In this document: positions 8,360 through 16,025 of the stretch, piece by piece
Position numbering within the stretch: position 1 is the first letter of the stretch
How the letters are laid out: each line of letters opens with the position of its first letter
DNA from: CAHJXG01 sp964235485
GTDB lineage: Bacteria; Pseudomonadota; Alphaproteobacteria; Acetobacterales; Acetobacteraceae
Length of the DNA stretch: 64,000 nt
Assembly (NCBI GenBank): GCA_964235485.1
Contig: CAXSAZ010000001.1
Span: 310,001 to 374,000, forward strand
Direction: 5' to 3'
The notes under the pieces: model-generated
The model's database searches: none
What the model saw: the letters and a program-made list of their open reading frames with translations, nothing else
What the model was told of the DNA's origin: nothing
Program-made: the position numbers and the translations under genes

Positions 8360-9170
8360 CGGCGAGCCGCAGCAATGCGTGGCCATGGCCGGGCTGCTTG
8401 TCTTCCAAGCGGCCGAGCAGCGCCGCCAGCATGTCGGGCGCGGCCGTCTCGAAGCCCCAGGGCGGGTTGCGGACCAGGAGGCCGCAGCCGTTCAAGCGGG
8501 CGGGGTCGGTCGGCTCGCGCCACCACATCTCGGCGCACACCACGTCGCGCAGCCCGGCGAAGCGCACGGCCTCGTGGAAGGCGCGGACCGGGCTGCGGTG
8601 CTTGATCGGATACCAGGCGGCATAGACCCCGGTGGCGAAGCGCGCGACGCCCGCCCGCAACCCGGCCAGCACGCGGTCGAACTCGCCTGGCGCCTCGAAC
8701 GGCGGGTCGATCAGCACCAGCCCGCGCGCCTGACGCGGCGGCAGCAGGGCGCCGATGGCCGCGTAGCCGTCCCGGAGGTGCACCGCCACCTGCCGGTCGC
8801 CGCGGAAGGAGCGGGCGAGCACGGCGTGGTCCTCCGGGTGCAGCTCGCAGCAGGCCATCCGGTCGTCGGGCCGCAGCAGGGCGCGGATCAGGGCGGGGGA
8901 GCCGGGATACAAGCCGAGGCGCTCCACCAGGCCCACGTAGTCCGCAAGCGGCGGCGGCGGCTCGTGCAGGAGGCGGGCGATGCCGGCGCGCCATTCCCCC
9001 GTGCGCTCCGCGGGGCCGGACAACAATTCATAGCGCCCCAGGCCCGCATGGGTGTCCAGCACGAACACCGGCGCGGGCTTGCGGGCCAGGGCGCGCAGCA
9101 TCCAAACCAGCAGCGCGTGCTTCATGCAGTCGGCCGGATTGCCGGCATGGAAAGCGTGGCGGTAGTTCAT
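8352..9170 (-). CDS. rlmJ: 23S rRNA (adenine(2030)-N(6))-methyltransferase
   Basis: RlmJ-family protein of 272 residues. It starts MNYRHAFHAGNPADCMKHALL, has the S-adenosylmethionine motif FVLDTHAGLGRY and the N6-adenine methyltransferase motif LIDPPFE. The function, methylation of A2030 in 23S rRNA, is taken from the E. coli family member. The ATG at 9170 overlaps the tsaD stop as ATGA, and the 3' end overlaps gpsA by 8 bases, so the gene is embedded in a coupled operon. Confidence 0.93.
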   Translation of the reverse strand: MNYRHAFHAGNPADCMKHALLVWMLRALARKPAPVFVLDTHAGLGRYELLSGPAERTGEWRAGIARLLHEPPPPLADYVGLVERLGLYPGSPALIRALLRPDDRMACCELHPEDHAVLARSFRGDRQVAVHLRDGYAAIGALLPPRQARGLVLIDPPFEAPGEFDRVLAGLRAGVARFATGVYAAWYPIKHRSPVRAFHEAVRFAGLRDVVCAEMWWREPTDPARLNGCGLLVRNPPWGFETAAPDMLAALLGRLEDKQPGHGHALLRLADE

Positions 9171-10219
9171 GTGGCCGAAAGCTCGGCCAGCGGCCAGCGC
9201 GGGCGCGGCGCCACGTCCAGCGCGTCCGCCAGCCCCAGGCGCAGCCGTTCGATGCCGGCCCAGGCGACCATGACCGCGTTGTCCGTGCACAGCCGCACCG
9301 GCGGCGCCACCAGCGCCACGCCCCGGGTCGCCGCCGCACCCGACAGCGACGCCCGCACCGCCGCGTTGGCCGCGACGCCGCCTGCGACGACCAGGAGCCG
9401 CGCTTCCGGCATCATGGCCATCGCGTGCCCCGCACGGTCGGCCAACACTTCGGCCACGGCACGCTGGAACCCGGCCGCGATGTCGGCGGCCTCTTGCGGC
9501 GGCAGCGGCGACGGCAGGCCGGCGATGCGCTGAGCCACCGCGGTCTTCAGGCCGGAGAAGCTGAAATCGCAGCCCGCCCGGCCGCGCAACGGCTGCGGAA
9601 ACGGATGCCGGGCCGCGTCGCCGCTGGCCGCGAGCCGCTCCAGCGCCGGGCCGCCGGGCCAGGGCAGGCCGAGCAGCTTTCCCACTTTGTCGAACGCCTC
9701 CCCCACCGCGTCGTCAATGGTGCCGCCGAGCCGGCGGTAGCGGCCCACGCCGTCCACCGCCATGCATTGGCAATGCCCGCCGGACAACAGCAGCAGCAGG
9801 TAGGGAAACGGCGCACCCTCCGCAACCAAGCCGGGCAGCCGTGCCGTCAGCGCATGGGCCTCCAGGTGATTGACCGCGACGAACGGCAAGCCGGCGCCGA
9901 GGGCCAAGCCCTTCGCCACCCCGGCGCCGACGATCAGCCCGCCGATGAGGCCCGGCCCGCAACTCGCTGCAACGCCGCCCAAATCGCCGAAATCGAGGCC
10001 GGCCTCGTCCATGCACCGCTGCACTAGGCCGGGCAGGTGCGCCAGGTGGGCGCGGGCGGCGATCTCCGGCACCACGCCGCCGAACGGGGCGTGGTCGGCC
10101 TGCTGGCTCAGCAGCGCCTCGGCCAGGATCGCGCCGTCCGGGGCCAGAATGGCGCAGGCCGTCTCGTCGCAGGACGATTCGATCCCAATTACAGGCTTTC
10201 GGGGTCGCAGGCCGTGCAT
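9167..10219 (-). CDS. tsaD: tRNA N6-adenosine threonylcarbamoyltransferase
   Basis: TsaD (Kae1/YgjD) transfers the threonylcarbamoyl group to A37 of ANN-decoding tRNAs, working with TsaB and TsaE. The 350-residue protein has GIESSCDETACAIL at the N-terminus, the metal-binding NHLEAH motif, and LSGGH and VAGGVAAN in the ASKHA fold. The ATG at 10219 follows GGAGGAAAG about 12 bases upstream. It is the first gene of the leftward operon and is divergent from hemC, with only 44 bases between them, so both promoters must overlap this space or the neighbouring coding sequence. Confidence 0.96.
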   Translation of the reverse strand: MHGLRPRKPVIGIESSCDETACAILAPDGAILAEALLSQQADHAPFGGVVPEIAARAHLAHLPGLVQRCMDEAGLDFGDLGGVAASCGPGLIGGLIVGAGVAKGLALGAGLPFVAVNHLEAHALTARLPGLVAEGAPFPYLLLLLSGGHCQCMAVDGVGRYRRLGGTIDDAVGEAFDKVGKLLGLPWPGGPALERLAASGDAARHPFPQPLRGRAGCDFSFSGLKTAVAQRIAGLPSPLPPQEAADIAAGFQRAVAEVLADRAGHAMAMMPEARLLVVAGGVAANAAVRASLSGAAATRGVALVAPPVRLCTDNAVMVAWAGIERLRLGLADALDVAPRPRWPLAELSAT

Positions 10220-10263
10220 CAGTCGGGCTTTCCTCCTTCGGCCCGATCTCATAGGACACCTGG

Positions 10264-11313
10264 ATGCCAGACGCCCAGCCTGCGCTTGCCCCTGTGTTGC
10301 ACAAAAGCCCCGCCGAAGGCGCTCCGAGCCACCATGGCCGCAGCCTGCCGCTGCGGGTGGGCACGCGCGGGTCGCCGCTCGCGCTGACGCAGACGCGGCT
10401 GTTCCTGTCGCTGCTGACCCGGTTCTGCCCGGTACTGGCGCCGGGGTTCAGCGACGAGCAGGTGTTTCAGCAGCACGTCATCCGCACCACGGGCGACCGG
10501 GTGCAGGACCGCTCGCTCGCCGACATCGGCGGCAAGGGGCTGTTCTCCAAGGAAATCCACGAGGCGCTGCTGGACGGGCGCATCGATTTCGCGGTGCACA
10601 GCCTCAAGGACTTGGAAACCGAGATGCCGCCCGGCATCGTGCTCGCCTGCACGCTGCGGCGGGAGGACGCGCGGGATGCGCTGATCCTCGGCCCTGGCTG
10701 CTTGCCGCCCCGGCCCGGCGACCCGCTCGCCGTGCTGCCGCCGGGCGCCGTGATCGGCACCAACTCGCTGCGCCGGCAGGCGCAACTGCTGCACGCCCGG
10801 CCCGACCTGCGCATGGAATTGCTGCGCGGCAACGTGCAGCCGCGGATCGCCAAGGTGATGCGCGGCGACTGCACCGCGAGCCTGCTGGCGCTCGCCGGGC
10901 TGCGCCGCCTGGGGCTGGAAAGCGAGGCGGTCCTGCCGCTCGACCCCGACGCGATGGTGCCGTCGGCCTGCCAGGGCATCGTGGGCATCACCGTGCGCCG
11001 GAACGACACGGTGCTGCGGGAGCTGCTGGCCGGGATCGAGGACCCGGAAGCGCGCGCCGTGTCCACGGCGGAGCGCAGCCTGTTGGCCTCGCTGGACGGC
11101 TCCTGCCGCACGCCGATCGGCGGCCATGCCCGGCTGCTGCCGGCAGCGCCGGGGCAGGTGCCGCGGCTGCACCTGACGGGCTTGGTCGCGCGGGCGGACG
11201 GGTCGTTCCTGTTGAAGCGCGGCCTGCACGGCTCGGCGGACGACGCCGCGCGGCTGGGTGCCGAGCTGGGCGCCAGCCTGCGGGCCGACAGCCCGCGCGA
11301 CATTTTTGCCTAA
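10264..11313 (+). CDS. hemC: Hydroxymethylbilane synthase (porphobilinogen deaminase)
   Basis: HemC joins four porphobilinogen units into hydroxymethylbilane. The 349-residue protein has LRVGTRGSPLA, RTTGDR, the catalytic HSLKDLET region, GTNSLRRQAQ and GSCRTPIGG, whose Cys281 carries the dipyrromethane cofactor. The N-terminus from ATG 10264 is about 28 residues longer than most homologues; a GTG at 10294 is an alternative. The gene is followed by hemD with a small overlap, then by the Mic60 homologue and hemY, an arrangement typical of Alphaproteobacteria. Confidence 0.95.
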   Translation: MPDAQPALAPVLHKSPAEGAPSHHGRSLPLRVGTRGSPLALTQTRLFLSLLTRFCPVLAPGFSDEQVFQQHVIRTTGDRVQDRSLADIGGKGLFSKEIHEALLDGRIDFAVHSLKDLETEMPPGIVLACTLRREDARDALILGPGCLPPRPGDPLAVLPPGAVIGTNSLRRQAQLLHARPDLRMELLRGNVQPRIAKVMRGDCTASLLALAGLRRLGLESEAVLPLDPDAMVPSACQGIVGITVRRNDTVLRELLAGIEDPEARAVSTAERSLLASLDGSCRTPIGGHARLLPAAPGQVPRLHLTGLVARADGSFLLKRGLHGSADDAARLGAELGASLRADSPRDIFA

Positions 11314-11992
11314 AGGCGTCTTGGTCACGCGCCCCGAGCCGGGCGCGTCCGAGACGGCCCGGCGCCTGCGGGCGCTGCATCACGATCCCATCATCGCGCC
11401 GCTGCTGCAAATCCGGCCGCTCGCGCTTGCGCCGTTCGGGGAGGTGGGGGCGGTGCTGGTCACCAGCGGCAACGCCGTGCCGTTCTTGCCGGCCAGCCTG
11501 CAGGACGTGCCGCTGCTGGCGGTGGGCCATGCCACGGCCGGCCGCGCCCGGTCGGCGGGATTTTCCAAAGTCGCCAGCGCGGACGGCGACGCGGCGGCGC
11601 TGGCCGAATTGACCCGGCGGGCCTGTCCGCCCGGCACCGCCTTGCTGTTCGCCACCGCGCGGGGACAGGGCGCGCCGCTCGCCGCGGCGCTGCGGGCGCA
11701 TGGCTTTGCCGTGCATCGCCGGGCCGTGTATGCCGCCCGCCCCGCCGCCCGGATGCCGCCCGCCGCCACGCGGGCCTTGCGGGATGGCAGCTTGGCGGCG
11801 GCGCTGTTCCTGTCGGCGGAAACCGCCCGCGCGTTCGTGCGGCTGCTGCCGCCGCCGCTGCATCCCGCCTTGGCCGCGGTGGATGCCTTGGCGATTGGCC
11901 GGCCGGCGGCGGACGCGCTGTGCGTCTTGCCCTGGCGTCGCGTGCGCGTCTCGGCTAAGCCGACACAGGACTCATTATTGGCATTGCTATGA
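11306..11992 (+). CDS. hemD: Uroporphyrinogen-III synthase
   Basis: HemD cyclises hydroxymethylbilane with inversion of ring D. The sequence is weakly conserved, as is normal for the family. GVLVTRPEPGASETARRL at the N-terminus, VTSGNAVPFLP and the LLFATARGQG and AALFLSAETARAFV blocks fit a HEM4 domain. The start is uncertain: TTG at 11306 overlaps the hemC stop, and an ATG at 11258 would overlap hemC by 56 bases. The stop overlaps the next ATG as ATGA. Position between hemC and hemY supports the call strongly. Confidence 0.88.
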   Translation: MPKGVLVTRPEPGASETARRLRALHHDPIIAPLLQIRPLALAPFGEVGAVLVTSGNAVPFLPASLQDVPLLAVGHATAGRARSAGFSKVASADGDAAALAELTRRACPPGTALLFATARGQGAPLAAALRAHGFAVHRRAVYAARPAARMPPAATRALRDGSLAAALFLSAETARAFVRLLPPPLHPALAAVDALAIGRPAADALCVLPWRRVRVSAKPTQDSLLALL

Positions 11993-13305
11993 CCGAACCA
12001 GACGCGCCCGACCCCATCCCTTCCACCCCGGCGGGACCGCCCGAGCGCGTCCGGATCGAGGGGCCGCCCCCGCGACCGCGCCCCGATTTCCTGCCGACGC
12101 TGTATCTGCTCGGCTTCCTGGTGCTCGCCGGGGCGCTGTTCTACCTGTATCGCAACCCCGGCGTGCCCGCCGGGGTGGAACAGGAAGCGGCGCGGGCTGA
12201 TGCCTTGCAGCAGCAGGTGGCCGCGCTGACCAACCGCTTGAACGATCTGGAGCAGCGGGCGGTGCCGGCCGCGAGCGTCGGGGCGCTGGACGGACGGATT
12301 TCCGCCTTGGAACCGAGGCTGTCCGCCGTGGAGCAGCGTCCGACCCCGGTGCCGCAGCCGGACTTCGGCCCGATCACCGCGCAGCTTGAGGCCAGCGTTT
12401 CCAAGCAGGACGCCGCGCTGTCCAAGCAGGGGGCCACCCTTCAAGACCTCGGCGACCGGCTCGGCACGGTGGAGGGTCGGGTGGCGACGGCGGAGAAGCA
12501 GGATGCCGCCGGCTTCAAGGGGCTGACCGACCGGCTCGGCACGGTGGAGGGCCGGGTGGCGGCGGCGGAGAAGCAGGACGCTGCCGGCATCCAAGGGCTG
12601 ACCGACCGCCTCGGCGCGGTCACGGGCCAGGTGTCCGCGATGCAGGTGCAGGATGCCGCCAGCTTTCAAGGGCTGACCGACCGGCTCGGCGCAATCGAGG
12701 GCCGGGTGGCCGCGGCGCAAGATCAGGACGCCGCCAGCCTTCAAGGGCTGACGGACCGGCTTGGCACGGTGGAAGGCCGGGTCGCGGGGTTGGAGAAGCA
12801 GGACAGCGCCATCGCCGGGCAGCTCGGCGGCGTCGCGGAGCGGGCGCAACGCACGTCGCGCATCCAGGTCGCCGCCGCCGCGCTGGACGCCGGGCAGAAG
12901 CTGGGCGAAATCCCCGGCGCGCCGCCCGCCTTGGCCCGCTTCGCCTACAACGCGCCGCCGACCGAGGCCGGGCTGCGCCTGTCCTTCAACACCGCGGCGG
13001 AGGCGGCGCAGAGCGCGAGCCAGCCCGGCGCCATGGAGGGTCAGCCCTTCGCGTCCCGGCTTTGGACCCGCGCGCAGCAATCGCTGTCGGTGCGCCAGGG
13101 CGACCGCGTAGTGCTGGGCGACCCGGTGGCCGGCGTGCTGGCCCATGCACGGCAGGGGTTGGACGCAGGGGACCTTTCCGGCGCGGTGTCCGCGCTGGAC
13201 GGGCTGAGCGGCCCGGCGGCGGCGGCGATGGCCGATTGGGTCGGCCAGGCCCGCGCGCTGCTGGACGCCCGGTCTGCGCTCGCCACCATGGCGGCCCGCG
13301 GCTGA
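11989..13305 (+). CDS. Alphaproteobacterial Mic60 (mitofilin-like) envelope protein
   Basis: 438 residues with a proline-rich cytoplasmic N-terminus, one membrane span (FLPTLYLLGFLVLAGALFYLY, about residues 36-55), a long coiled-coil or repeat region, and a C-terminal mitofilin-like domain. The last part has FASRLWTRAQQSLSVR, DPVAGVLAHARQGLDAGDL and LSGPAAAAMADWVGQARALLDARSAL. Mic60 homologues in Alphaproteobacteria are found in the heme operon and shape intracytoplasmic or inner membranes, by established work on the family. Residues 146-269 contain five copies of a 25-residue repeat centred on GLTDRLGTVEGRVA. ATGA and TGATG junctions couple it to hemD and hemY. Confidence 0.82.
   Translation: MTEPDAPDPIPSTPAGPPERVRIEGPPPRPRPDFLPTLYLLGFLVLAGALFYLYRNPGVPAGVEQEAARADALQQQVAALTNRLNDLEQRAVPAASVGALDGRISALEPRLSAVEQRPTPVPQPDFGPITAQLEASVSKQDAALSKQGATLQDLGDRLGTVEGRVATAEKQDAAGFKGLTDRLGTVEGRVAAAEKQDAAGIQGLTDRLGAVTGQVSAMQVQDAASFQGLTDRLGAIEGRVAAAQDQDAASLQGLTDRLGTVEGRVAGLEKQDSAIAGQLGGVAERAQRTSRIQVAAAALDAGQKLGEIPGAPPALARFAYNAPPTEAGLRLSFNTAAEAAQSASQPGAMEGQPFASRLWTRAQQSLSVRQGDRVVLGDPVAGVLAHARQGLDAGDLSGAVSALDGLSGPAAAAMADWVGQARALLDARSALATMAARG
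12424..12795 (+). repeat. Five tandem 75-bp coding repeats in the Mic60 homologue
   Basis: Units begin at 12424 (72 bp), 12496, 12571, 12646 and 12721 (75 bp each). All encode variants of QDAA-x-x-GLTDRLGTVEGRVAAAE. The second and third units are nearly identical in DNA, so recent duplication is likely. The 25-residue period predicts an extended helical coiled-coil spacer between membrane span and C-terminal domain. Confidence 0.9.
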
Positions 13306-14609
13306 TGCGCGCCGTTCTCGGACTGACCGTCCTCGCGGCGGCGGCGATTGCGCTCGCGTGGTGGGTGGCCGGGCTGCCCGGCACGGTGTCGGCGACGGTT
13401 GGCGACACGACGTTCTCGACCTCCAGCCCGGTCGCGTTGGTGCTGCTCGCCCTGCTGTTCCTGGTGATCTACTTCGTGATTCGGGCTTTGGCGGCGCTGA
13501 TGCGCGCGCCGCGCGCCGCCCGACGCAGCCGGCAGCGGCGCAACCGCGTGCGGGGCAACAACGCCGTGACCCGGGCCTTGGTGGCGCTGGCCGCGAGCGA
13601 CTCCGACGCTGCGCAGCGCGAAGCGGAACGCAGCCGGCGCCTGCTGGGCGACACGCCGCTGACGCTGCTGCTCACGGCCCAGGCGGACCGCCAAGCCGGG
13701 CGGGAGGACGCCGCCGCGGCCACGTTCCGGCAGCTTGCCGGGCGCAAGGACGCGGCGTTCCTGGGGCTGCGCGGCCTGATGCGCCAGGCGACGGCGCGCG
13801 AGGACTGGGCCGCGGCGGACGAGCTGGCGCGACAAGCCGAAACGGTGCGGCCCGGCGCGCGGTGGCTGCAGGAGGAACGCCGGACCTTGGCGCTGCGCAC
13901 GGAGAACTGGGCCGACGCGCTGCGCTTGTCCGGCCCGAACCTGCGCGCGCCGCTGGCCGTCGCCGCCGCCGAAGCGGAGCGGGACCCCGCGGCGGCGCTG
14001 CGCTACGCCAAGCAGGCCTGGACCGCGAGCCCGACGCTGGCGCCCGCCGCCATCGCCTACGCGAGCCGCCTGCGTGCCGCGGGCAAGGCCGGCAAGGCCA
14101 ACGACGTGCTGCGGCGGTCCTGGGCGACGCAGCCGCATCCCGACATCGCCATGGAATACATGGCGGACCTGGACGACAAGCAAGACCGCCTCCGGGCGGC
14201 GAGCGGTCTCGCGCAGCAGAACGCCAACCACCCCGAAAGCCATCTGCTGCAGGCACAGGCGGCATTGGACGCCGGGATGACGAAAGAAGCCCTGCGCCAC
14301 ATCAAGGCCGTGCGCGCCGCTGGGCTGAACCAGCGCCGGGTTTGGGTGCTGCTGGCCGACATCGCGGACCAGGGGGGCCATGGCAACGAGGCGCAGGACG
14401 CCTTGCGTCACGTTGCGGCGGCGGACCCCGACCCGTTCTGGCGCTGCGCCGCGTGCGGCACCGCCCATGCCCGATGGCACCCGGTCTGCGACGCCTGCAA
14501 CACGCCCGGCGAGATCGATTGGGTGCAGTCCAGCCAAACCGCCGTCGTGCGGCAGGCGCCGTTGCTGGACCACGCGGGCGGCAGCAGCGGGAGCCTGGCC
14601 CCGATCTGA
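13305..14609 (+). CDS. hemY: HemY-like heme biosynthesis TPR protein
   Basis: 434 residues. Two N-terminal membrane spans (about residues 3-22 and 42-66) are followed by an Arg-rich loop and a long series of TPR-like helices, as in the proteobacterial HemY N-domain family. The C-terminal 60 residues carry a zinc-ribbon-like CAACGTAHARWHPVCDACNTPGEIDW, a common tail in alphaproteobacterial members. The proteobacterial protein is not the Gram-positive coproporphyrinogen oxidase of the same name; its exact role in late heme or tetrapyrrole handling is not established. The ATG at 13305 shares one base with the preceding stop (TGATG). Confidence 0.87.
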   Translation: MRAVLGLTVLAAAAIALAWWVAGLPGTVSATVGDTTFSTSSPVALVLLALLFLVIYFVIRALAALMRAPRAARRSRQRRNRVRGNNAVTRALVALAASDSDAAQREAERSRRLLGDTPLTLLLTAQADRQAGREDAAAATFRQLAGRKDAAFLGLRGLMRQATAREDWAAADELARQAETVRPGARWLQEERRTLALRTENWADALRLSGPNLRAPLAVAAAEAERDPAAALRYAKQAWTASPTLAPAAIAYASRLRAAGKAGKANDVLRRSWATQPHPDIAMEYMADLDDKQDRLRAASGLAQQNANHPESHLLQAQAALDAGMTKEALRHIKAVRAAGLNQRRVWVLLADIADQGGHGNEAQDALRHVAAADPDPFWRCAACGTAHARWHPVCDACNTPGEIDWVQSSQTAVVRQAPLLDHAGGSSGSLAPI

Positions 14610-14653
14610 CGGGAGCGGCGCTTACGCCAGCGGCTGAATGCCTTCCATCCACG

Positions 14654-14724
14654 ACGGATGACGCTCCGCTCATCCGTCCTACGCGGCACCATTTCGTAGG
14701 ACGGATCAGCGCAGCGTCATCCGT
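14654..14724. repeat. REP-like palindromic repeat pair
   Basis: Two 30-base arms, 14654-14683 and 14695-14724, are inverted copies differing at two positions and separated by 11 bases. Each arm itself is a short palindrome (ACGGATGA... TCATCCGT in the left arm). The core GTAGGACGGAT-x-AGCG-x-AGCGTCATCCG has the look of the short palindromic REP elements scattered in many proteobacterial genomes. It lies between the convergent hemY and metallo-hydrolase genes, where it may also stop transcription from both sides. Confidence 0.8.
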
Positions 14725-14766
14725 CACCGGCTGCCCCGGACAGGTCGGACCAGTCGGCTGCTGGTA

Positions 14767-15744
14767 TTACAAGGGCAGGGTGCGAGTTTCGCCGAAGCCC
14801 AGCACGTCGAACGCCTCCGTCGGCAGCCCGGCGCGGTCGCGCGCCTGTTGCAGCGCGTCCACCGGGGCGTTTATGGCCTCGTCCGTGAGCTGGAAGGTGC
14901 CGAAGTGCATCCCGATGGCCCGGCGGGCGCCGAGGTCGGCGCGGGCCTGCACCGCCTCGGCCGGGTCCATGTGGACGGGCTGCATGACCTCGCGCGGCAG
15001 GTAGGCGCCGACCGGCAGCAGGGCGACTCCCGGCGCGCCGAGCCGGTCGCGGATCGCCGCCCAGTGCGGACCGGCCCCGGAGTCGCCGGCGAACAACAGG
15101 CGGCCCCCCGCCATGTCCAGCATGAAGCCGGCCCACAGCGTCCGGTTGCGGTCACGGAGGCCGCGCGCCGCGAAGTGCCGGGCCGGCGTCGCCGTGACCT
15201 GGACAGGGCCGGCCATGGCGGTCTGCCACCAGTCAAGCTCAATCGCGCCCGGCACGCCGGCGTCGCGCAGCGGCCCCGCGTTGCCGAGCGTCGTCAGCAG
15301 CAGCGGCCGGAAGCGCCGGTGCAGCGCCTGCAGGCTCGGCAGGTCCATGTGGTCGTAATGGTTGTGCGACACCAGAACCGCGTCGATGGGCGGCAGCGCC
15401 TCCAGCGCCAGGCCCGGGGGGCGCACCCGGCGCGGTCCCATCCATTGCACGGGGGAGCAACGCTCGCTGAAGATCGGGTCGGTTAGGACCCTGAACACGC
15501 CGCCCGGCCCCGGCAGCCGGATCAGGAAGGTGCTGTGGCCGATGAAGGTCAGGCTGACCTGGCCCGCCTCGACGGCATCGCCGGGCGGGGGAAAGGCCGG
15601 GTTGGGGACGTGGACGGGCCAGCGCGCCCGTTGCCGGTTCAGTTGCCAGCGCAGCACGGCGCCCAGCCCCCGGGCCTGGGAGGCGCCGGGGTTGAAGAAG
15701 TGCTCGCCGTCGAAGTGGTCGCTCACCGGGGGCTTTACCGGCAT
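14767..15744 (-). CDS. MBL-fold metallo-hydrolase (NAPE-PLD/UlaG-like)
   Basis: 325 residues of the metallo-beta-lactamase superfamily. VSHNHYDHMDL supplies the HxHxDH metal motif, followed by ARHFAARG, LFAGDSGAG with a metal Asp and a C-terminal IGMHFGTFQ histidine. The N-terminal block FFNPGASQARGLGAVLRWQL and LTFIGHSTFLIRLPG are typical of the YtnP/NAPE-phospholipase-D-like group (hypothetical L-ascorbate-6-phosphate lactonase relatives). The substrate is unknown. There is no signal peptide. Its ATG at 15744 lies within the last 10 bases of the small upstream gene. Confidence 0.9.
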   Translation of the reverse strand: MPVKPPVSDHFDGEHFFNPGASQARGLGAVLRWQLNRQRARWPVHVPNPAFPPPGDAVEAGQVSLTFIGHSTFLIRLPGPGGVFRVLTDPIFSERCSPVQWMGPRRVRPPGLALEALPPIDAVLVSHNHYDHMDLPSLQALHRRFRPLLLTTLGNAGPLRDAGVPGAIELDWWQTAMAGPVQVTATPARHFAARGLRDRNRTLWAGFMLDMAGGRLLFAGDSGAGPHWAAIRDRLGAPGVALLPVGAYLPREVMQPVHMDPAEAVQARADLGARRAIGMHFGTFQLTDEAINAPVDALQQARDRAGLPTEAFDVLGFGETRTLPL

Positions 15745-15935
15745 CGCGCCACGCCCAGCAAGGCCGGATCGACCGCGGCGCCGCCGCGCACCAGCGCGCC
15801 GGCCGGGGCGTGCGGCCCCACCGCGCGGCGCCAGCCAAACGGGGAGGAGCAGGCAGGTTCGACCGGCGGGCGCAGCGGCTCCGCCGCCGCGCAACAGGGT
15901 GCGAGGGCCGCGATGGCCAGGAAGGGATGCAGCAT
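15735..15935 (-). CDS. Small putative exported protein
   Basis: A 66-residue reading frame with a hydrophobic N-terminus MLHPFLAIAALAPCCAAAEPL that resembles a signal peptide with a C-C pair near the cleavage or lipidation point. The rest is Pro/Arg-rich with one further Cys pair. Third codon positions are almost all G or C, as in real genes here, AGGA lies about 8 bases before the ATG, and the stop overlaps the metallo-hydrolase start by 10 bases. I recognise no family, and it could still be a chance frame. Confidence 0.45.
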   Translation of the reverse strand: MLHPFLAIAALAPCCAAAEPLRPPVEPACSSPFGWRRAVGPHAPAGALVRGGAAVDPALLGVARCR

Positions 15936-16025
15936 GGCCGCATCCTGGCCCGGGTTCCCGCCTGCTGCAACACGGCCCGGTTGATAGGGCGGTCCTGCCT
16001 GTTCCGGGAGCCGGTGACGGCACCG

